Below are positions 9,131 through 17,795 of a stretch of 60,409 bases of DNA, one piece after another (the first letter of the stretch is position 1; every line of letters begins with the position of its first letter). The stretch covers positions 1-60,409 of the forward strand of contig CACMUL010000007.1 of NCBI GenBank assembly GCA_902616855.1. The letters run 5' to 3'. The notes below the pieces were generated by a model. It worked only from the letters and a program-made list of their open reading frames with translations, ran no database searches and was not told the DNA's origin. Position numbers and translations under genes: made by a program. This stretch comes from an uncultured Alphaproteobacteria bacterium (lineage in GTDB: Bacteria > Pseudomonadota > Alphaproteobacteria > HIMB59).

Positions 9131-9987
9131 TATAGTTTATCAAATGACTCTTCAAATTTTTTGAGATTATCTGAAGTATACTCAGCATAATTAAATTCTA
9201 TCTTAGAAGTGATCTCAGAGACCATACTCCACATTGTCTCTCTTAATAAACTAGCAGTTTTCATTGCGTTATATTTAATTATTAAATCTTTTGATGGTTT
9301 TTCTTTAAAATACATTTCTAAAACCTCATTTTCTAGATTTTCATCTAAATCATTATTAGAAGATAAGCCTCCTATATCAAACAAAGGATCATTAAAACCA
9401 CCATATTCCCAATCTACTACCCATATTTTAGAACCATCATCAAGAAAATTTGCAGCCAATAAATCATTATGACCAAATACAATTTCTCTTGGAGAGGAGA
9501 GTTTTTCTAACTTTTCTGCTTTTTTTAACAAACTTGGAATTAATGAAATGTGAGAGCTATTATTATTTAATAAGTAATTTGAGTAGTACTTTATGACATA
9601 AAAAACCCAGAAAATTTGAGGCTGACCTGATAACTTGTTAGGTATTTCATCATGAATTTTTCTTATGATCGGAACAATTTTATTTAAATTTTCTCTTACA
9701 GTTTTTGGTTCAAGAGTTTTACTTTCAATGAATTCTAAGACCAATACTCCAGGTTCATTATAAATTAATTTTGGAGACACCCCTATTTGATAGGCTGCTT
9801 CACTAACAATAATTTCGTTTGATCGATAAACTAGATGTTCTGGTATATCTGAACCTAATCTAACAACTGATTTAGAACCAGAGTCTGATACTAGGAAATT
9901 AAGATTTGTAATTCCTCCCTCTAAAGGTTCAATATTTTCAAGATTTTTCCATATTGGAAGACTCTTGATTTTATTTTCAAATTCCAT
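9130..9987 (-). CDS. APH-family phosphotransferase, choline/ethanolamine kinase-like
   Basis: This is a 285-aa kinase of the aminoglycoside phosphotransferase/choline kinase fold. FGHNDLLAANFL near residue 170 is the catalytic loop (HxDxxxxN type), and VVDWEYGGFNDPLFDIGGL is the Mg-binding segment, with the WEY-G-ND-FD pattern of choline and LicA-type kinases. The N-terminal GGITNLNF matches their nucleotide loop. It is the first gene of a two-gene operon with the DMGDH-like enzyme (1-nt overlap). That placement suggests a choline-related or methylamine substrate, but this is inference. Confidence 0.82.
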   Translation of the reverse strand: MEFENKIKSLPIWKNLENIEPLEGGITNLNFLVSDSGSKSVVRLGSDIPEHLVYRSNEIIVSEAAYQIGVSPKLIYNEPGVLVLEFIESKTLEPKTVRENLNKIVPIIRKIHDEIPNKLSGQPQIFWVFYVIKYYSNYLLNNNSSHISLIPSLLKKAEKLEKLSSPREIVFGHNDLLAANFLDDGSKIWVVDWEYGGFNDPLFDIGGLSSNNDLDENLENEVLEMYFKEKPSKDLIIKYNAMKTASLLRETMWSMVSEITSKIEFNYAEYTSDNLKKFEESFDKL

Positions 9988-10076
9988 TTGATTAAAACAT
10001 ACTGATCTTTGAATTATTTTCTACGGATAAAATCCAAAAACATTTAGAAATTTTTTATAGAATTTTTTTTAAAAGC

Positions 10077-10107
10077 TATAATAATCTAGATATTTATTTA
10101 GGAGGTA
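10077..10107 (+). promoter_or_regulatory. Likely sigma70 -10 box and strong RBS of the betaine-homocysteine methyltransferase gene
   Basis: A perfect TATAAT lies at 10077-10082 and a strong Shine-Dalgarno AGGAGGT at about 10101-10107, just before the ATG at 10110. A weak -35 (TTTATA, 10054-10059) is 17 nt upstream of the -10. The leader would be only about 20 nt, leaving no room for a riboswitch. Strong Shine-Dalgarno sites are uncommon in this window, so high expression is likely. Confidence 0.5.
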
Positions 10108-10109
10108 GT

Positions 10110-11147
10110 ATGGATTTAATACAGAGACTCAATGAAGGACATATTTTGTGTGCAGAAGGCTATCTTTTTGCAATGGAAAGAAGAGGATATTTACAGGCAG
10201 GAACTTACGTTCCTGAGGTTGTTCTTGATAATCCTGAAGTAGTAACTCAACTTCATAGAGAGTTTATTAGAGCTGGTAGTGATGTTGTTCAAGCATTTAC
10301 TTATTACGGTCACAGAGAAAAGTTGCGTTTGATTGGAAAGGAAGAATTATTAGAACCTCTTCAAAAAAATGCATTAGAAATTGCAAAAAATGCTGCAGCT
10401 GAGTTTCCCCAGTTAGATTTAATGATAGCTGGTAATGTAGCTAATACTAATATTTATGACCCTGATGACAAACAATCTCACATTGATTGTCAAAAAATGT
10501 TTGAAGAACAAATAGCTTGGGCAAAAGAAGCTAATGTTGATTTTGTTATTGCTGAAACAATTAATTGGACTGAAGAAGCTAAATTAGCATTAAAGGAAAT
10601 TAAAAATGCAGGTTTAATAGCTGTCGTAAATCTTGCTATACCTAAAGGTGACAAAACAAGAGAAGGCCATAGTGCTGCAGAGGCCTGTAAAATTTTGGAA
10701 GACCATGGTGCTGATGTAGTTGGCCTTAATTGTTATCGTGGTCCTGAAATGACAATGAAACTGCTGCCAAGCATTAGAGAAAAAGTCTCATGCCATGTGG
10801 CTGCATTACCTGTTCCATATAGAACAACTGAAGAATTCCCAACACACATGTATATAGAGGATCCAAATTGTAATTGTTTAGATGGTAATGTTTCTCATAT
10901 TGCTCTTGATGGATTAACATGTAACAGGTTTGAAATGGCTGAATTCACCAAACAATGTATGGACATCAATGTAAATTTTATTGGTATTTGTTGCGGTGCC
11001 GACCCTCATCATGTAAGAGAAATGGCAGTTGCTATGGGTAAAAAACCAATTTCTTATAAATATTACCCTGATATGAGCAAACATTTTTCTCATGGCACAG
11101 AAAGCAGTCTTAAGGACATTAACAAAACTAACGAATGGCTTAAATAA
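10110..11147 (+). CDS. bhmt: Betaine-homocysteine S-methyltransferase family protein
   Basis: This 345-aa zinc methyltransferase of the homocysteine S-methyltransferase family moves a methyl group, most likely from glycine betaine, to homocysteine, giving methionine and dimethylglycine. The barrel motif GSDVVQAFTYYGHREKL is close to the betaine-using branch. The zinc ligands are Cys in VGLNCYRGP and the CC pair in FIGICCGADPHHVREM. It is divergent from the kinase/DMGDH-like operon; that enzyme would use its product. Marine streamlined bacteria often make methionine this way. DMSP as another donor cannot be excluded. Confidence 0.9.
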   Translation: MDLIQRLNEGHILCAEGYLFAMERRGYLQAGTYVPEVVLDNPEVVTQLHREFIRAGSDVVQAFTYYGHREKLRLIGKEELLEPLQKNALEIAKNAAAEFPQLDLMIAGNVANTNIYDPDDKQSHIDCQKMFEEQIAWAKEANVDFVIAETINWTEEAKLALKEIKNAGLIAVVNLAIPKGDKTREGHSAAEACKILEDHGADVVGLNCYRGPEMTMKLLPSIREKVSCHVAALPVPYRTTEEFPTHMYIEDPNCNCLDGNVSHIALDGLTCNRFEMAEFTKQCMDINVNFIGICCGADPHHVREMAVAMGKKPISYKYYPDMSKHFSHGTESSLKDINKTNEWLK

Positions 11148-11177
11148 TTAATAAGACTTATAAAAAATAAATTTTAG

Positions 11178-11909
11178 ATGAGTATATGGGGAAAACTTTT
11201 AGCTGGGACTTTTGGTTTTGCTCTTGGGGGGCCAATCGGAGCTATGTTAGGTGTAATAGCGGGTCACAGTGTTGATCGTATTCGAAACCAAAAATCTGAC
11301 TCTAATATAGCCTCTAATTCACCACAAGAAATTATAACGATAGGTATAATTATTTTAGCAGCTAAACTGGCTAAAGCAGATGGTCAAGTTACAACTGATG
11401 AAATAAGCGCCTTTAAAGAAAAATTTAAAATACCTCCTGATTTTCAAAGCGATGTTAGCAAAATATTTAATGAAGCTAAAAAAAGCTCTCATGACTATCA
11501 TCAATATGCTCAACAAATAGGAATGCTATTTCGTGGACAGCCTCAAGTTTTGGAGCAAATTTTAAACTTACTTTTTTATATCGCAGAGGCTGATGGTGAA
11601 ATCAGTGACTCAGAGATAGTATTTATTCAAAATTGTTCAGATTATTTTGGACTAAATAAAGCTCAATATGAAAGCATAAAAACTATTTGGATGGATAAAC
11701 AAATTGATCCATACAAAATTTTAGGAGTTGAGAAAAGTTTTTCTGATGGTGAAATTAGAAAGAGATGGATACAGCTAAGCAAAGAGTTACACCCTGACCA
11801 ATTAAGGGCACAGGGTGTTCCTCAAGAATTAATCATTAAATCTGAAGACAGACTATCCGAGATAAATCAAGCCTACGATAAAATAAAAAGTATTCGCAAA
11901 ATCAATTAA
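11178..11909 (+). CDS. TerB-DnaJ domain protein (DjlA-like co-chaperone)
   Basis: This is a 243-aa protein with three parts. The N-terminus is glycine-rich and hydrophobic (residues 1-30, [15 protein letters not shown]), like the membrane segment of DjlA. The middle is a TerB-like helical domain with two acidic repeats, [11 protein letters not shown] and [11 protein letters not shown]. The C-terminal J-domain covers about residues 176-240 and keeps the HPD motif (ELHPDQL), so it should stimulate a DnaK ATPase. DjlA-type proteins are involved in envelope stress. The 3' end overlaps the convergent cspA-like gene by 4 nt. Confidence 0.85.
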   Translation: MSIWGKLLAGTFGFALGGPIGAMLGVIAGHSVDRIRNQKSDSNIASNSPQEIITIGIIILAAKLAKADGQVTTDEISAFKEKFKIPPDFQSDVSKIFNEAKKSSHDYHQYAQQIGMLFRGQPQVLEQILNLLFYIAEADGEISDSEIVFIQNCSDYFGLNKAQYESIKTIWMDKQIDPYKILGVEKSFSDGEIRKRWIQLSKELHPDQLRAQGVPQELIIKSEDRLSEINQAYDKIKSIRKIN

Positions 11910-12109
11910 ACTTTTTTTAACTGATCTGCTTTGGATTTGCCTTTGTCTTCAACAACTTCAAATTCGACTTTGTCGCCTTCATCAAGGCGGTCTAAACCTG
12001 CTTGTTGAACAGCTGTGATGTGGACAAAGATATCTTTATCTTCTCCATCAGGGGCAATAAACCCATATCCTTTTTTTGGGTTAAACCATTTCACTGTTCC
12101 AGTAGCCAT
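11906..12109 (-). CDS. Cold shock protein (CspA family)
   Basis: This 67-aa single cold-shock domain binds single-stranded RNA/DNA and acts as an RNA chaperone. RNP1 (KGYGFIAP) and RNP2 (DIFVHITAV) are intact, and the start [18 protein letters not shown] is standard. A Shine-Dalgarno AGGA lies just upstream of the ATG. The 143-nt gap towards thiD leaves room for its promoter and a structured leader, but I cannot identify either with confidence. Confidence 0.97.
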   Translation of the reverse strand: MATGTVKWFNPKKGYGFIAPDGEDKDIFVHITAVQQAGLDRLDEGDKVEFEVVEDKGKSKADQLKKV

Positions 12110-12252
12110 TTATAGTCCTTTCTTAATCTTAAGTAGTAAATATTTAGCGTATCCAAACATAGTTAAAAATTTTATGAGATTTTTTAATTAGTATTCAAAT
12201 AATAAGCCTAAATATTGGTAAACTTTTTATAGCAATTTTTCTAAATTTAAAG

Positions 12253-13044
12253 TTAAAAATGGTAAACCGGGCCGCTACCTTTACCAATTTTATACAAACT
12301 TCCTTTAATTATGGCTCTTTTTATATAATTTCTTGATTTTTTGACAGAATTTAAAATATCTTCACCTAAAGCTAAATTCGAAGCAATTGCTGACGATAAA
12401 GTACACCCAGTTCCATGTGTGTTTTTACTTTTAATGATACTAGACTCAAAAAAGTGAATTTTTTTATTTTTTTTTATAAATAGACAGTCGAATATTTTTC
12501 CATTTTTAATTAAACCTTTGATCAGTATATCCTTAGCGCCAATTTTTTCTAAGATTTGAATTGCATTAATCATATCATCTTTACTATTAATCTTGGTATT
12601 TGTAAGAATTTCTGCCTCCTTCAAATTAGGAGTAATTATCATAGATTTTGTTATAAGGTTTTTAGTTAAACTTGATATAGCGCTTTTCTTTAAGAGTAAA
12701 TAACCAGATGTTGAAACCATAACAGGGTCTAAAACAACTTTAGATATTTTATAGTTGTCGATAAATTTTGAAATTTCTTGAATAATTTTTTTATCACTTA
12801 ACATACCAATCTTTATTGAGTCTGGTTTAATATCACTACACGTCGTATTAAGTTGTTCTCTTATGAAATTTGGGGTTGTATTAAAAATACTTTTGACCTC
12901 TTGAGTATTTTGTGCAGTTAAAGCAGTAATTACAGACATCGCATAACATTTAAAGTATGTTATAGTTTTGATGTCAGCTTGGATACCTGCCCCTCCTGAT
13001 GAGTCAGATCCTGCAATTGTTAATACAGTTTTATATCTTTTCAT
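12253..13044 (-). CDS. thiD: Hydroxymethylpyrimidine/phosphomethylpyrimidine kinase
   Basis: This 263-aa ribokinase-family enzyme phosphorylates HMP and HMP-P to HMP-PP for thiamine synthesis. The N-terminus shows IAGSDSSGGAGIQADIKT, the HMP-binding segment. The C-terminal NTHGTGCTLSSAIA carries the anion hole and catalytic aspartate/glycine region (GTGC form). It is the last gene of the riboswitch-controlled salvage operon and overlaps thiE by 14 nt. Confidence 0.96.
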   Translation of the reverse strand: MKRYKTVLTIAGSDSSGGAGIQADIKTITYFKCYAMSVITALTAQNTQEVKSIFNTTPNFIREQLNTTCSDIKPDSIKIGMLSDKKIIQEISKFIDNYKISKVVLDPVMVSTSGYLLLKKSAISSLTKNLITKSMIITPNLKEAEILTNTKINSKDDMINAIQILEKIGAKDILIKGLIKNGKIFDCLFIKKNKKIHFFESSIIKSKNTHGTGCTLSSAIASNLALGEDILNSVKKSRNYIKRAIIKGSLYKIGKGSGPVYHF

Positions 13045-13654
13045 AACTTGAAATAATTTTACTTACATCCATACAATTCTTTTTAATATTACCTTTTAAT
13101 AAAGAGGATATCATAGCAACGCCATGGATTTTTAGTTTAAGTATACTATTTACATCACTAATATTGATACCTCCTATTGCTATTAAAGGAATTTTTGTAG
13201 CTTTAGCACAAATTTTAAGCCCGCTTAAACCAAAATAATTTTTCATTTCTTTTTTTGTATTAGACGAGAAGGCTGAAACACCTATGTAGTCAACTCCCTT
13301 TAGCTTTTTTACCTTTATAAATTCATTTTTATTACTTGCTGAAACTCCTATTATAGATTTTCTTCCCAATATTTTTCTAGCTTGATTATAGGGTAAATCA
13401 TCCATACCAACATGCGCACCATGAGCATCTATAGATTTTGCAATATCCACACGATCATTGACAATGAGAGTTTTTTTAAATTTAACACAGTCTTTTTTTA
13501 AATCTTTTCCTAAGTTGTATAAATCAATTGTTTTTAAATTTTTAAACCTTAATTGAATACAATCGACCTTACTCTCAAATATTATTTTCAAATAATTATC
13601 CAACTTACTTAATGGTGTAAGTTTATCGTCAGTAACAAAACAAAATTTAAACAC
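13031..13654 (-). CDS. thiE: Thiamine-phosphate synthase
   Basis: This 207-aa TIM-barrel enzyme joins HMP-PP and thiazole phosphate to make thiamine monophosphate. Visible motifs are the substrate segments CIQLRFKN, NDRVDIAKSIDAHGAHVGMDDLPY, and IGVSASN and GGI near the phosphate site. Length is normal. It sits between thiM and thiD and overlaps both. In this operon it would join the two moieties supplied by ThiM and ThiD. Confidence 0.95.
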   Translation of the reverse strand: MFKFCFVTDDKLTPLSKLDNYLKIIFESKVDCIQLRFKNLKTIDLYNLGKDLKKDCVKFKKTLIVNDRVDIAKSIDAHGAHVGMDDLPYNQARKILGRKSIIGVSASNKNEFIKVKKLKGVDYIGVSAFSSNTKKEMKNYFGLSGLKICAKATKIPLIAIGGINISDVNSILKLKIHGVAMISSLLKGNIKKNCMDVSKIISSYEKI

Positions 13655-14444
13655 TAGTAATCTTTAAATTTTCTAAAATTTCTTTTTCTGTAATATTATT
13701 TAATTTGTTCAAGAAATTTACTTGAAAATCTCCTGGCCCCTCTGACTTTGATGCTGCGAGTTCTCCTGCGATTGAAAAAATAGCCGCTGAGCTTATCGCA
13801 GATTTATATAAACTTTCACCTACAGCAGCAAATGCTCCTACTATGCACGATAAAGAGCAACCAATAGCTGTAACCTTCGTCATTACACTCGATCCATTTG
13901 AAATTTTAGTGACATTATCTTCATAGATAATAAAGTCATCACTACCGCTTATAAATACAACACAATTATTCTCGTTAGATAAAATTTTTCCAGACTCAAT
14001 AGCTGCGTGACTTTCAATTGATGAGTCAACTCCCTTTGAAGATATTTTATTTTGATCTACTAGTGATTGAATTTCAGATGCGTTTCCTCTAATAATTAAG
14101 TTTTTAGAGCTTTTAATAATGTCAAGAGAAGTTTGTGTTCTTAACTTACTCGCACCTGAACCCACAGGGTCTAATATGATTGGTTTTTCTTGTTCAACAT
14201 AATATTTAGAAGCCTCTAAAAAGCTAGGCCTCCAATTATCGTCTAACGTTCCAATATTATTAACAAGACAAGACGATATAGCAGCTATTTCTTTAAGTTC
14301 ATTTGTTGCATGAGACATCAAAGGAGATGCTCCGATAGAGAGAAGAATATTAGCGTTTATGTTCATTGCCACATAATTTGTAATACAATGTACAAGCGCT
14401 CCTTTATCTCTTAAATTTTTTAAATCATTATAAATATGCTCCAT
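13647..14444 (-). CDS. thiM: Hydroxyethylthiazole kinase
   Basis: This 265-aa ribokinase-like enzyme phosphorylates 4-methyl-5-hydroxyethylthiazole. Typical motifs are VHCITNYVAMN, ASPLMSHA, ILDPVGSGAS and the catalytic-site segment VTAIGCSLSCIVGAFAA. Its presence means that the thiazole moiety is salvaged rather than only made. It overlaps the transporter gene by 1 nt (TAATG) and thiE by 8 nt. Confidence 0.96.
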   Translation of the reverse strand: MEHIYNDLKNLRDKGALVHCITNYVAMNINANILLSIGASPLMSHATNELKEIAAISSCLVNNIGTLDDNWRPSFLEASKYYVEQEKPIILDPVGSGASKLRTQTSLDIIKSSKNLIIRGNASEIQSLVDQNKISSKGVDSSIESHAAIESGKILSNENNCVVFISGSDDFIIYEDNVTKISNGSSVMTKVTAIGCSLSCIVGAFAAVGESLYKSAISSAAIFSIAGELAASKSEGPGDFQVNFLNKLNNITEKEILENLKITSV

Positions 14445-15829
14445 TATATACCTTTCTTTTTCATCAAAAGTGTCAATATTATTGAAAATAGAATTGGCAC
14501 TAAAAATGATGAGAATAATTTATAGTTATTAATAAATGTGAAATTAATATTTAAAAAATCGCTCAATATATTTTTAATATAAGAGGGGTCAGGAAATATT
14601 AATACTCCCAGTAGTAAGCTCAAAAAAGAAATTATGTATATTTGTTTAGTAGTGATATTAAAACCAAATAATCCCAACAAAAAAGGTAAAACTAAACAAC
14701 AACAAATTAAATCGGCAATTAAGAACACGTATAAGACATTGTAGCCTTGTGAAGATAGTATGAAAACTGCCACCAAGAAAACAATAATAAAGTATAAATT
14801 TGAAGAGGATTTTAAGGAGTAACTTGTGCTCAGGGAGACAATCTGAGAATTTATCGCATTTATTAATGTATCAATACTACTCAATACAAGGGAAGTAGCT
14901 AATATTACAAAAATGTATTTTATAAATGAAGTCTCGAGTAAACCGAAAAGTTTCACAAATGTTAAATCAGGATCATCCATTGCGTAAAGTGAGATTGAAA
15001 CTAGTCCAGAGTATCCAATGAAATAAACAATTATAAATATAATTAAAGCAGATATAACTAAACCAATACTAAGTGTTTTATTATCTTTAGCAGCATAAAT
15101 TCTTTGCCAATTACCATGGTGAAAAAGATTTGTAAATGTAACTGCTATTAAAAAAGTCAAACCTGTTATCCATAGGAATTGATTATTGAAATCAAATAAA
15201 TGTGCATTTTCGATCATAAATGAAGAGTTATTTGAAAAGTCTTGGAATGGAATTTTAAAAACTAAAAACAAACAAATTCCTATAATGAATATGAATTGAA
15301 TTAAATCGGTGAATATTGTTGCCGACAATCCTCCAATTAGAACGTACGATAAAGCAATTAATATAATTATCATTGAAGAAATCCAATAAGGTGTATCATT
15401 TAAAAAATTAAAGAACTTTGAGATAGCTGTAATTTCAGCTATTAAGAAAACTGTCATATAAACTAACGAAACTATTATAACAAAGTGGGATAAGTTCTTG
15501 CCAAACCGATTTTCGATACAATCGTGAAAGCCTGTTGAGTTTGGAAAAACCTTTCTTACATATTTTCCTATAAAGATGAATAAAACTAAAGGCATCGCAG
15601 CTCCAAGTGCATAACCAATCACATTACCCATTCCACCCCAAGTAGCTGCTGCGGCAGGAGAAAATATTATCCAAAAACCCAATGCAGAGGATACAAAAGA
15701 AGATATTGAAAAAAATAAGTTATATTTATTTTTAATAACGAACTTATCATCTGATAATTCATTTTTTTTCAAAAAAAAGAATGACGCAGTAAAAATTAAT
15801 CCAAAAAAAATTAAAAAAAGAATTTCCAT
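14444..15829 (-). CDS. thiV: Sodium:solute symporter (SSS), likely thiamine-precursor transporter
   Basis: This is a 461-aa polytopic protein of the sodium:solute symporter family with about 12 membrane helices. SSS-like features are the early WGGMGNVIGYALGAA segment and SYVLIGGLSATIFTDLIQF near residue 175. It is the first gene after a TPP riboswitch and is followed by thiM-thiE-thiD. An SSS protein under a TPP riboswitch in SAR11 has been proposed as the HMP transporter ThiV. Here the cargo could be HMP, hydroxyethylthiazole or both; this is inferred from position only. Confidence 0.85.
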   Translation of the reverse strand: MEILFLIFFGLIFTASFFFLKKNELSDDKFVIKNKYNLFFSISSFVSSALGFWIIFSPAAAATWGGMGNVIGYALGAAMPLVLFIFIGKYVRKVFPNSTGFHDCIENRFGKNLSHFVIIVSLVYMTVFLIAEITAISKFFNFLNDTPYWISSMIIILIALSYVLIGGLSATIFTDLIQFIFIIGICLFLVFKIPFQDFSNNSSFMIENAHLFDFNNQFLWITGLTFLIAVTFTNLFHHGNWQRIYAAKDNKTLSIGLVISALIIFIIVYFIGYSGLVSISLYAMDDPDLTFVKLFGLLETSFIKYIFVILATSLVLSSIDTLINAINSQIVSLSTSYSLKSSSNLYFIIVFLVAVFILSSQGYNVLYVFLIADLICCCLVLPFLLGLFGFNITTKQIYIISFLSLLLGVLIFPDPSYIKNILSDFLNINFTFINNYKLFSSFLVPILFSIILTLLMKKKGI

Positions 15830-15855
15830 CTAATTTGTTCTTGTTTTAAAAGTAT

Positions 15856-15940
15856 TTAAGGGAAACTTCCTACGCCAGAATTACCTGGATCAGGTTCGAG
15901 GGTTAAGTATTACCTTTCTCAGCCTTACAGCACCCCTTAA
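15856..15940 (-). promoter_or_regulatory. TPP riboswitch (THI element)
   Basis: Read on the minus strand from 15940, the element has TTAAGGG pairing with CCCTTAA at the far end (P1, 15934-15940 with 15856-15862). Between them are the conserved GGGGTGC, CTGAGA, ACCCT, GAACCTGAT and CTGGCGTAGG segments of the TPP aptamer. It ends 26 nt before the transporter start. I see no clear terminator hairpin with a T-run, so control of translation start is more likely; this is inference. Confidence 0.96.
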
Positions 15941-15948
15941 ACTGTAAT

Positions 15949-15975
15949 ATTATCAAACTAACTAAAATAAATCAA
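15949..15975 (-). promoter_or_regulatory. Possible promoter of the thiamine salvage operon
   Basis: On the minus strand, TTGATT (15975-15970) and GATAAT (15954-15949) are spaced by 15 nt. The transcript would start close to 15942, at the edge of the riboswitch P1 stem. The -10 match is good, the -35 is only 4 of 6, and the spacing is short, so this is a tentative call. Confidence 0.35.
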
Positions 15976-16015
15976 TTATCTTTACTAAAAACAAATTTAA
16001 TATTAAAAACATCAC

Positions 16016-17506
16016 ATGAAAATAATTGAAAACTTCTCTGACTCTAAAGGAGTATCTAGTAATTCAGAAGACTTCATAAAATTATATAAACCTAGTACGG
16101 GTGAGGAATATGCGCATGTTCCAAAAACAACAAGAGATGAGTTTGAAAAAATTATTAATAAAATGAAATTAGCACAACCTTTATGGGCTAATATACCCAT
16201 TACGAAAAGAGGTGAAATTTTATTTAAATTTAAAAATTTAATTGAAAAAAATTTTGATTTAATAGCAAAAATAATATCTGAAGAGCATGGCAAGGTTTTT
16301 TCTGATGCTAAAGGATCTTTACAAAGAGGTCTTGAAGTAGTTGACTTTGCATGCGGTATTCCTCATTTATTGAAAGGAAATCACTCAATTAACGTTGGAA
16401 CAAACGTAGATTTGTTTGATATTAAGCAGCCTTTGGGAATTTGTGCTGGTATTACACCATTTAATTTCCCAGCTATGGTTCCAATGTGGATGTTTCCATT
16501 ATCTATAGCATGTGGAAATGCCTTTATCCTAAAACCTTCTGAGAAAGTTCCTCAATGCTCTTTAAAACTTGCAGAATTAATGAGTGAAGCTGGTCTACCT
16601 GATAACGTCCTCACGGTCGTAAATGGCGATAAAAATATTGTAGATCTAATACTTCAGTGTGAAGATATTTCTTCAGTAAGTTTTGTTGGCTCAACACCTG
16701 TTGCTAAGTACATTTACACCGAGTGTTCAAAAACAAATAAAAGAGTTCAAGCTCTTGGTGGTGCAAAAAACCATATGCTTATAATGGAAGACGCGAATTT
16801 AGAGGATGCAGTAAATGGACTAATTGGAGCAGCTTTTGGATCTGCTGGTGAACGTTGTATGGCAACATCAGTTGCTATGCCTGTTGGAAATATTCAAAAA
16901 CCATTTATGGATTTGCTAAAGGAGAAGGCAAGTAAAATCAAAGTTGGGGAGTCTTTAGACCCACAAAGTGAAATGGGACCTCTCATTACAAAGGAACACA
17001 AACAAAAAGTTCTATCATATATTGAAAAAGGTGTTCAAGAGGGTGCGAAATTAGAGTTAGATGGAAGAGGAATTAGTCTTCAAGGTTATGAAGATGGTAA
17101 TTTTGTTGGTCCTACAATATTTAATAATGTTACTGATGGTATGACTATATACAAAGAAGAGATTTTCGGCCCTGTTTTATCTGTCCTTAATATGAATAAT
17201 TTTGAAGAGGCTATAAAACTGATTAATAAACATCAGTTTGGCAATGGCACTTCTATTTATACATCAAGTGGTTCATTAGCGAGAAATTTTATGAAAAATG
17301 TCCAAATAGGAATGGTTGGGATAAACATTCCTATTCCAGTTCCAATGTCTTTTTATACATTTGGTGGCTGGAAAGGTTCTATATTTGGTGGTCATGGAAT
17401 GCATGGAGAAGAAGGGATTAATTTTTATACAAAACGTAAGACAATAACATCGAGATGGCCAGATGATGTCGCAGGGGCTTCACTCAACATGCCAACTATG
17501 AAATAA
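16016..17506 (+). CDS. mmsA: Methylmalonate-semialdehyde dehydrogenase (CoA-acylating)
   Basis: This 496-aa aldehyde dehydrogenase makes propionyl-CoA or acetyl-CoA from methylmalonate or malonate semialdehyde with NAD and CoA. It belongs to the MmsA branch because the active-site segment is FGSAGERCMATSVA, with the catalytic Cys in ERCM. ITPFNFPAMVPMWMFP and the C-terminal GWKGSIFGGHGMHGEEGINFYT are also typical. It would serve valine, beta-alanine or inositol breakdown. The gene is divergent from the thiamine operon and followed by the DUF1476 gene. Confidence 0.95.
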   Translation: MKIIENFSDSKGVSSNSEDFIKLYKPSTGEEYAHVPKTTRDEFEKIINKMKLAQPLWANIPITKRGEILFKFKNLIEKNFDLIAKIISEEHGKVFSDAKGSLQRGLEVVDFACGIPHLLKGNHSINVGTNVDLFDIKQPLGICAGITPFNFPAMVPMWMFPLSIACGNAFILKPSEKVPQCSLKLAELMSEAGLPDNVLTVVNGDKNIVDLILQCEDISSVSFVGSTPVAKYIYTECSKTNKRVQALGGAKNHMLIMEDANLEDAVNGLIGAAFGSAGERCMATSVAMPVGNIQKPFMDLLKEKASKIKVGESLDPQSEMGPLITKEHKQKVLSYIEKGVQEGAKLELDGRGISLQGYEDGNFVGPTIFNNVTDGMTIYKEEIFGPVLSVLNMNNFEEAIKLINKHQFGNGTSIYTSSGSLARNFMKNVQIGMVGINIPIPVPMSFYTFGGWKGSIFGGHGMHGEEGINFYTKRKTITSRWPDDVAGASLNMPTMK

Positions 17507-17512
17507 TGAATT

Positions 17513-17794
17513 ATGGACAAATTTAAAGACAGACAAAAAGCCTTTGAAGCGGAGCAAAGCCAAAAAGAGCAAACAGAATTTGAAAAAAGAAATTCAAGAA
17601 ACAAAATCTTTGCTCAATACATTTTAGATGATATTGGACAATCCGATAATTCAGAATTACTGAGAGAAATAATATTATCTGATCTTGAGGAACCAGGAGA
17701 TGAAGACATAATACGTAAAGCCTTAGATGTATTAGCTCAAAATAATGGTAGTCTGACTAGAGAAGATCTAGTAAAAAAACTCTCAGAAATATAA
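17513..17794 (+). CDS. DUF1476 protein, ATP synthase zeta-type inhibitor
   Basis: This 93-aa helical, charged protein begins MDKFKDRQKAFEAEQ, close to the N-terminus of alphaproteobacterial DUF1476 proteins. In Paracoccus the family member is the zeta subunit, which inhibits F1-ATPase through this N-terminal region. The middle keeps the acidic SDLEEPGDEDIIRK motif. It is slightly shorter than the usual 100-110 aa. It sits 6 nt after mmsA and ends next to the convergent gloA gene. The inhibitor role is from family knowledge. Confidence 0.85.
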   Translation: MDKFKDRQKAFEAEQSQKEQTEFEKRNSRNKIFAQYILDDIGQSDNSELLREIILSDLEEPGDEDIIRKALDVLAQNNGSLTREDLVKKLSEI

Positions 17795-17795
17795 T

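Noticed and set aside
9988..10109. Possible glycine or SAM-type riboswitch in front of betaine-homocysteine methyltransferase
   Set aside because: The likely leader is about 20 nt and I see no conserved aptamer motif on either strand.
12110..12252. Thermosensor-like leader of the cold shock gene
   Set aside because: The gap is long enough, but I cannot find a convincing cold-box or stable stem by eye, so nothing is called.
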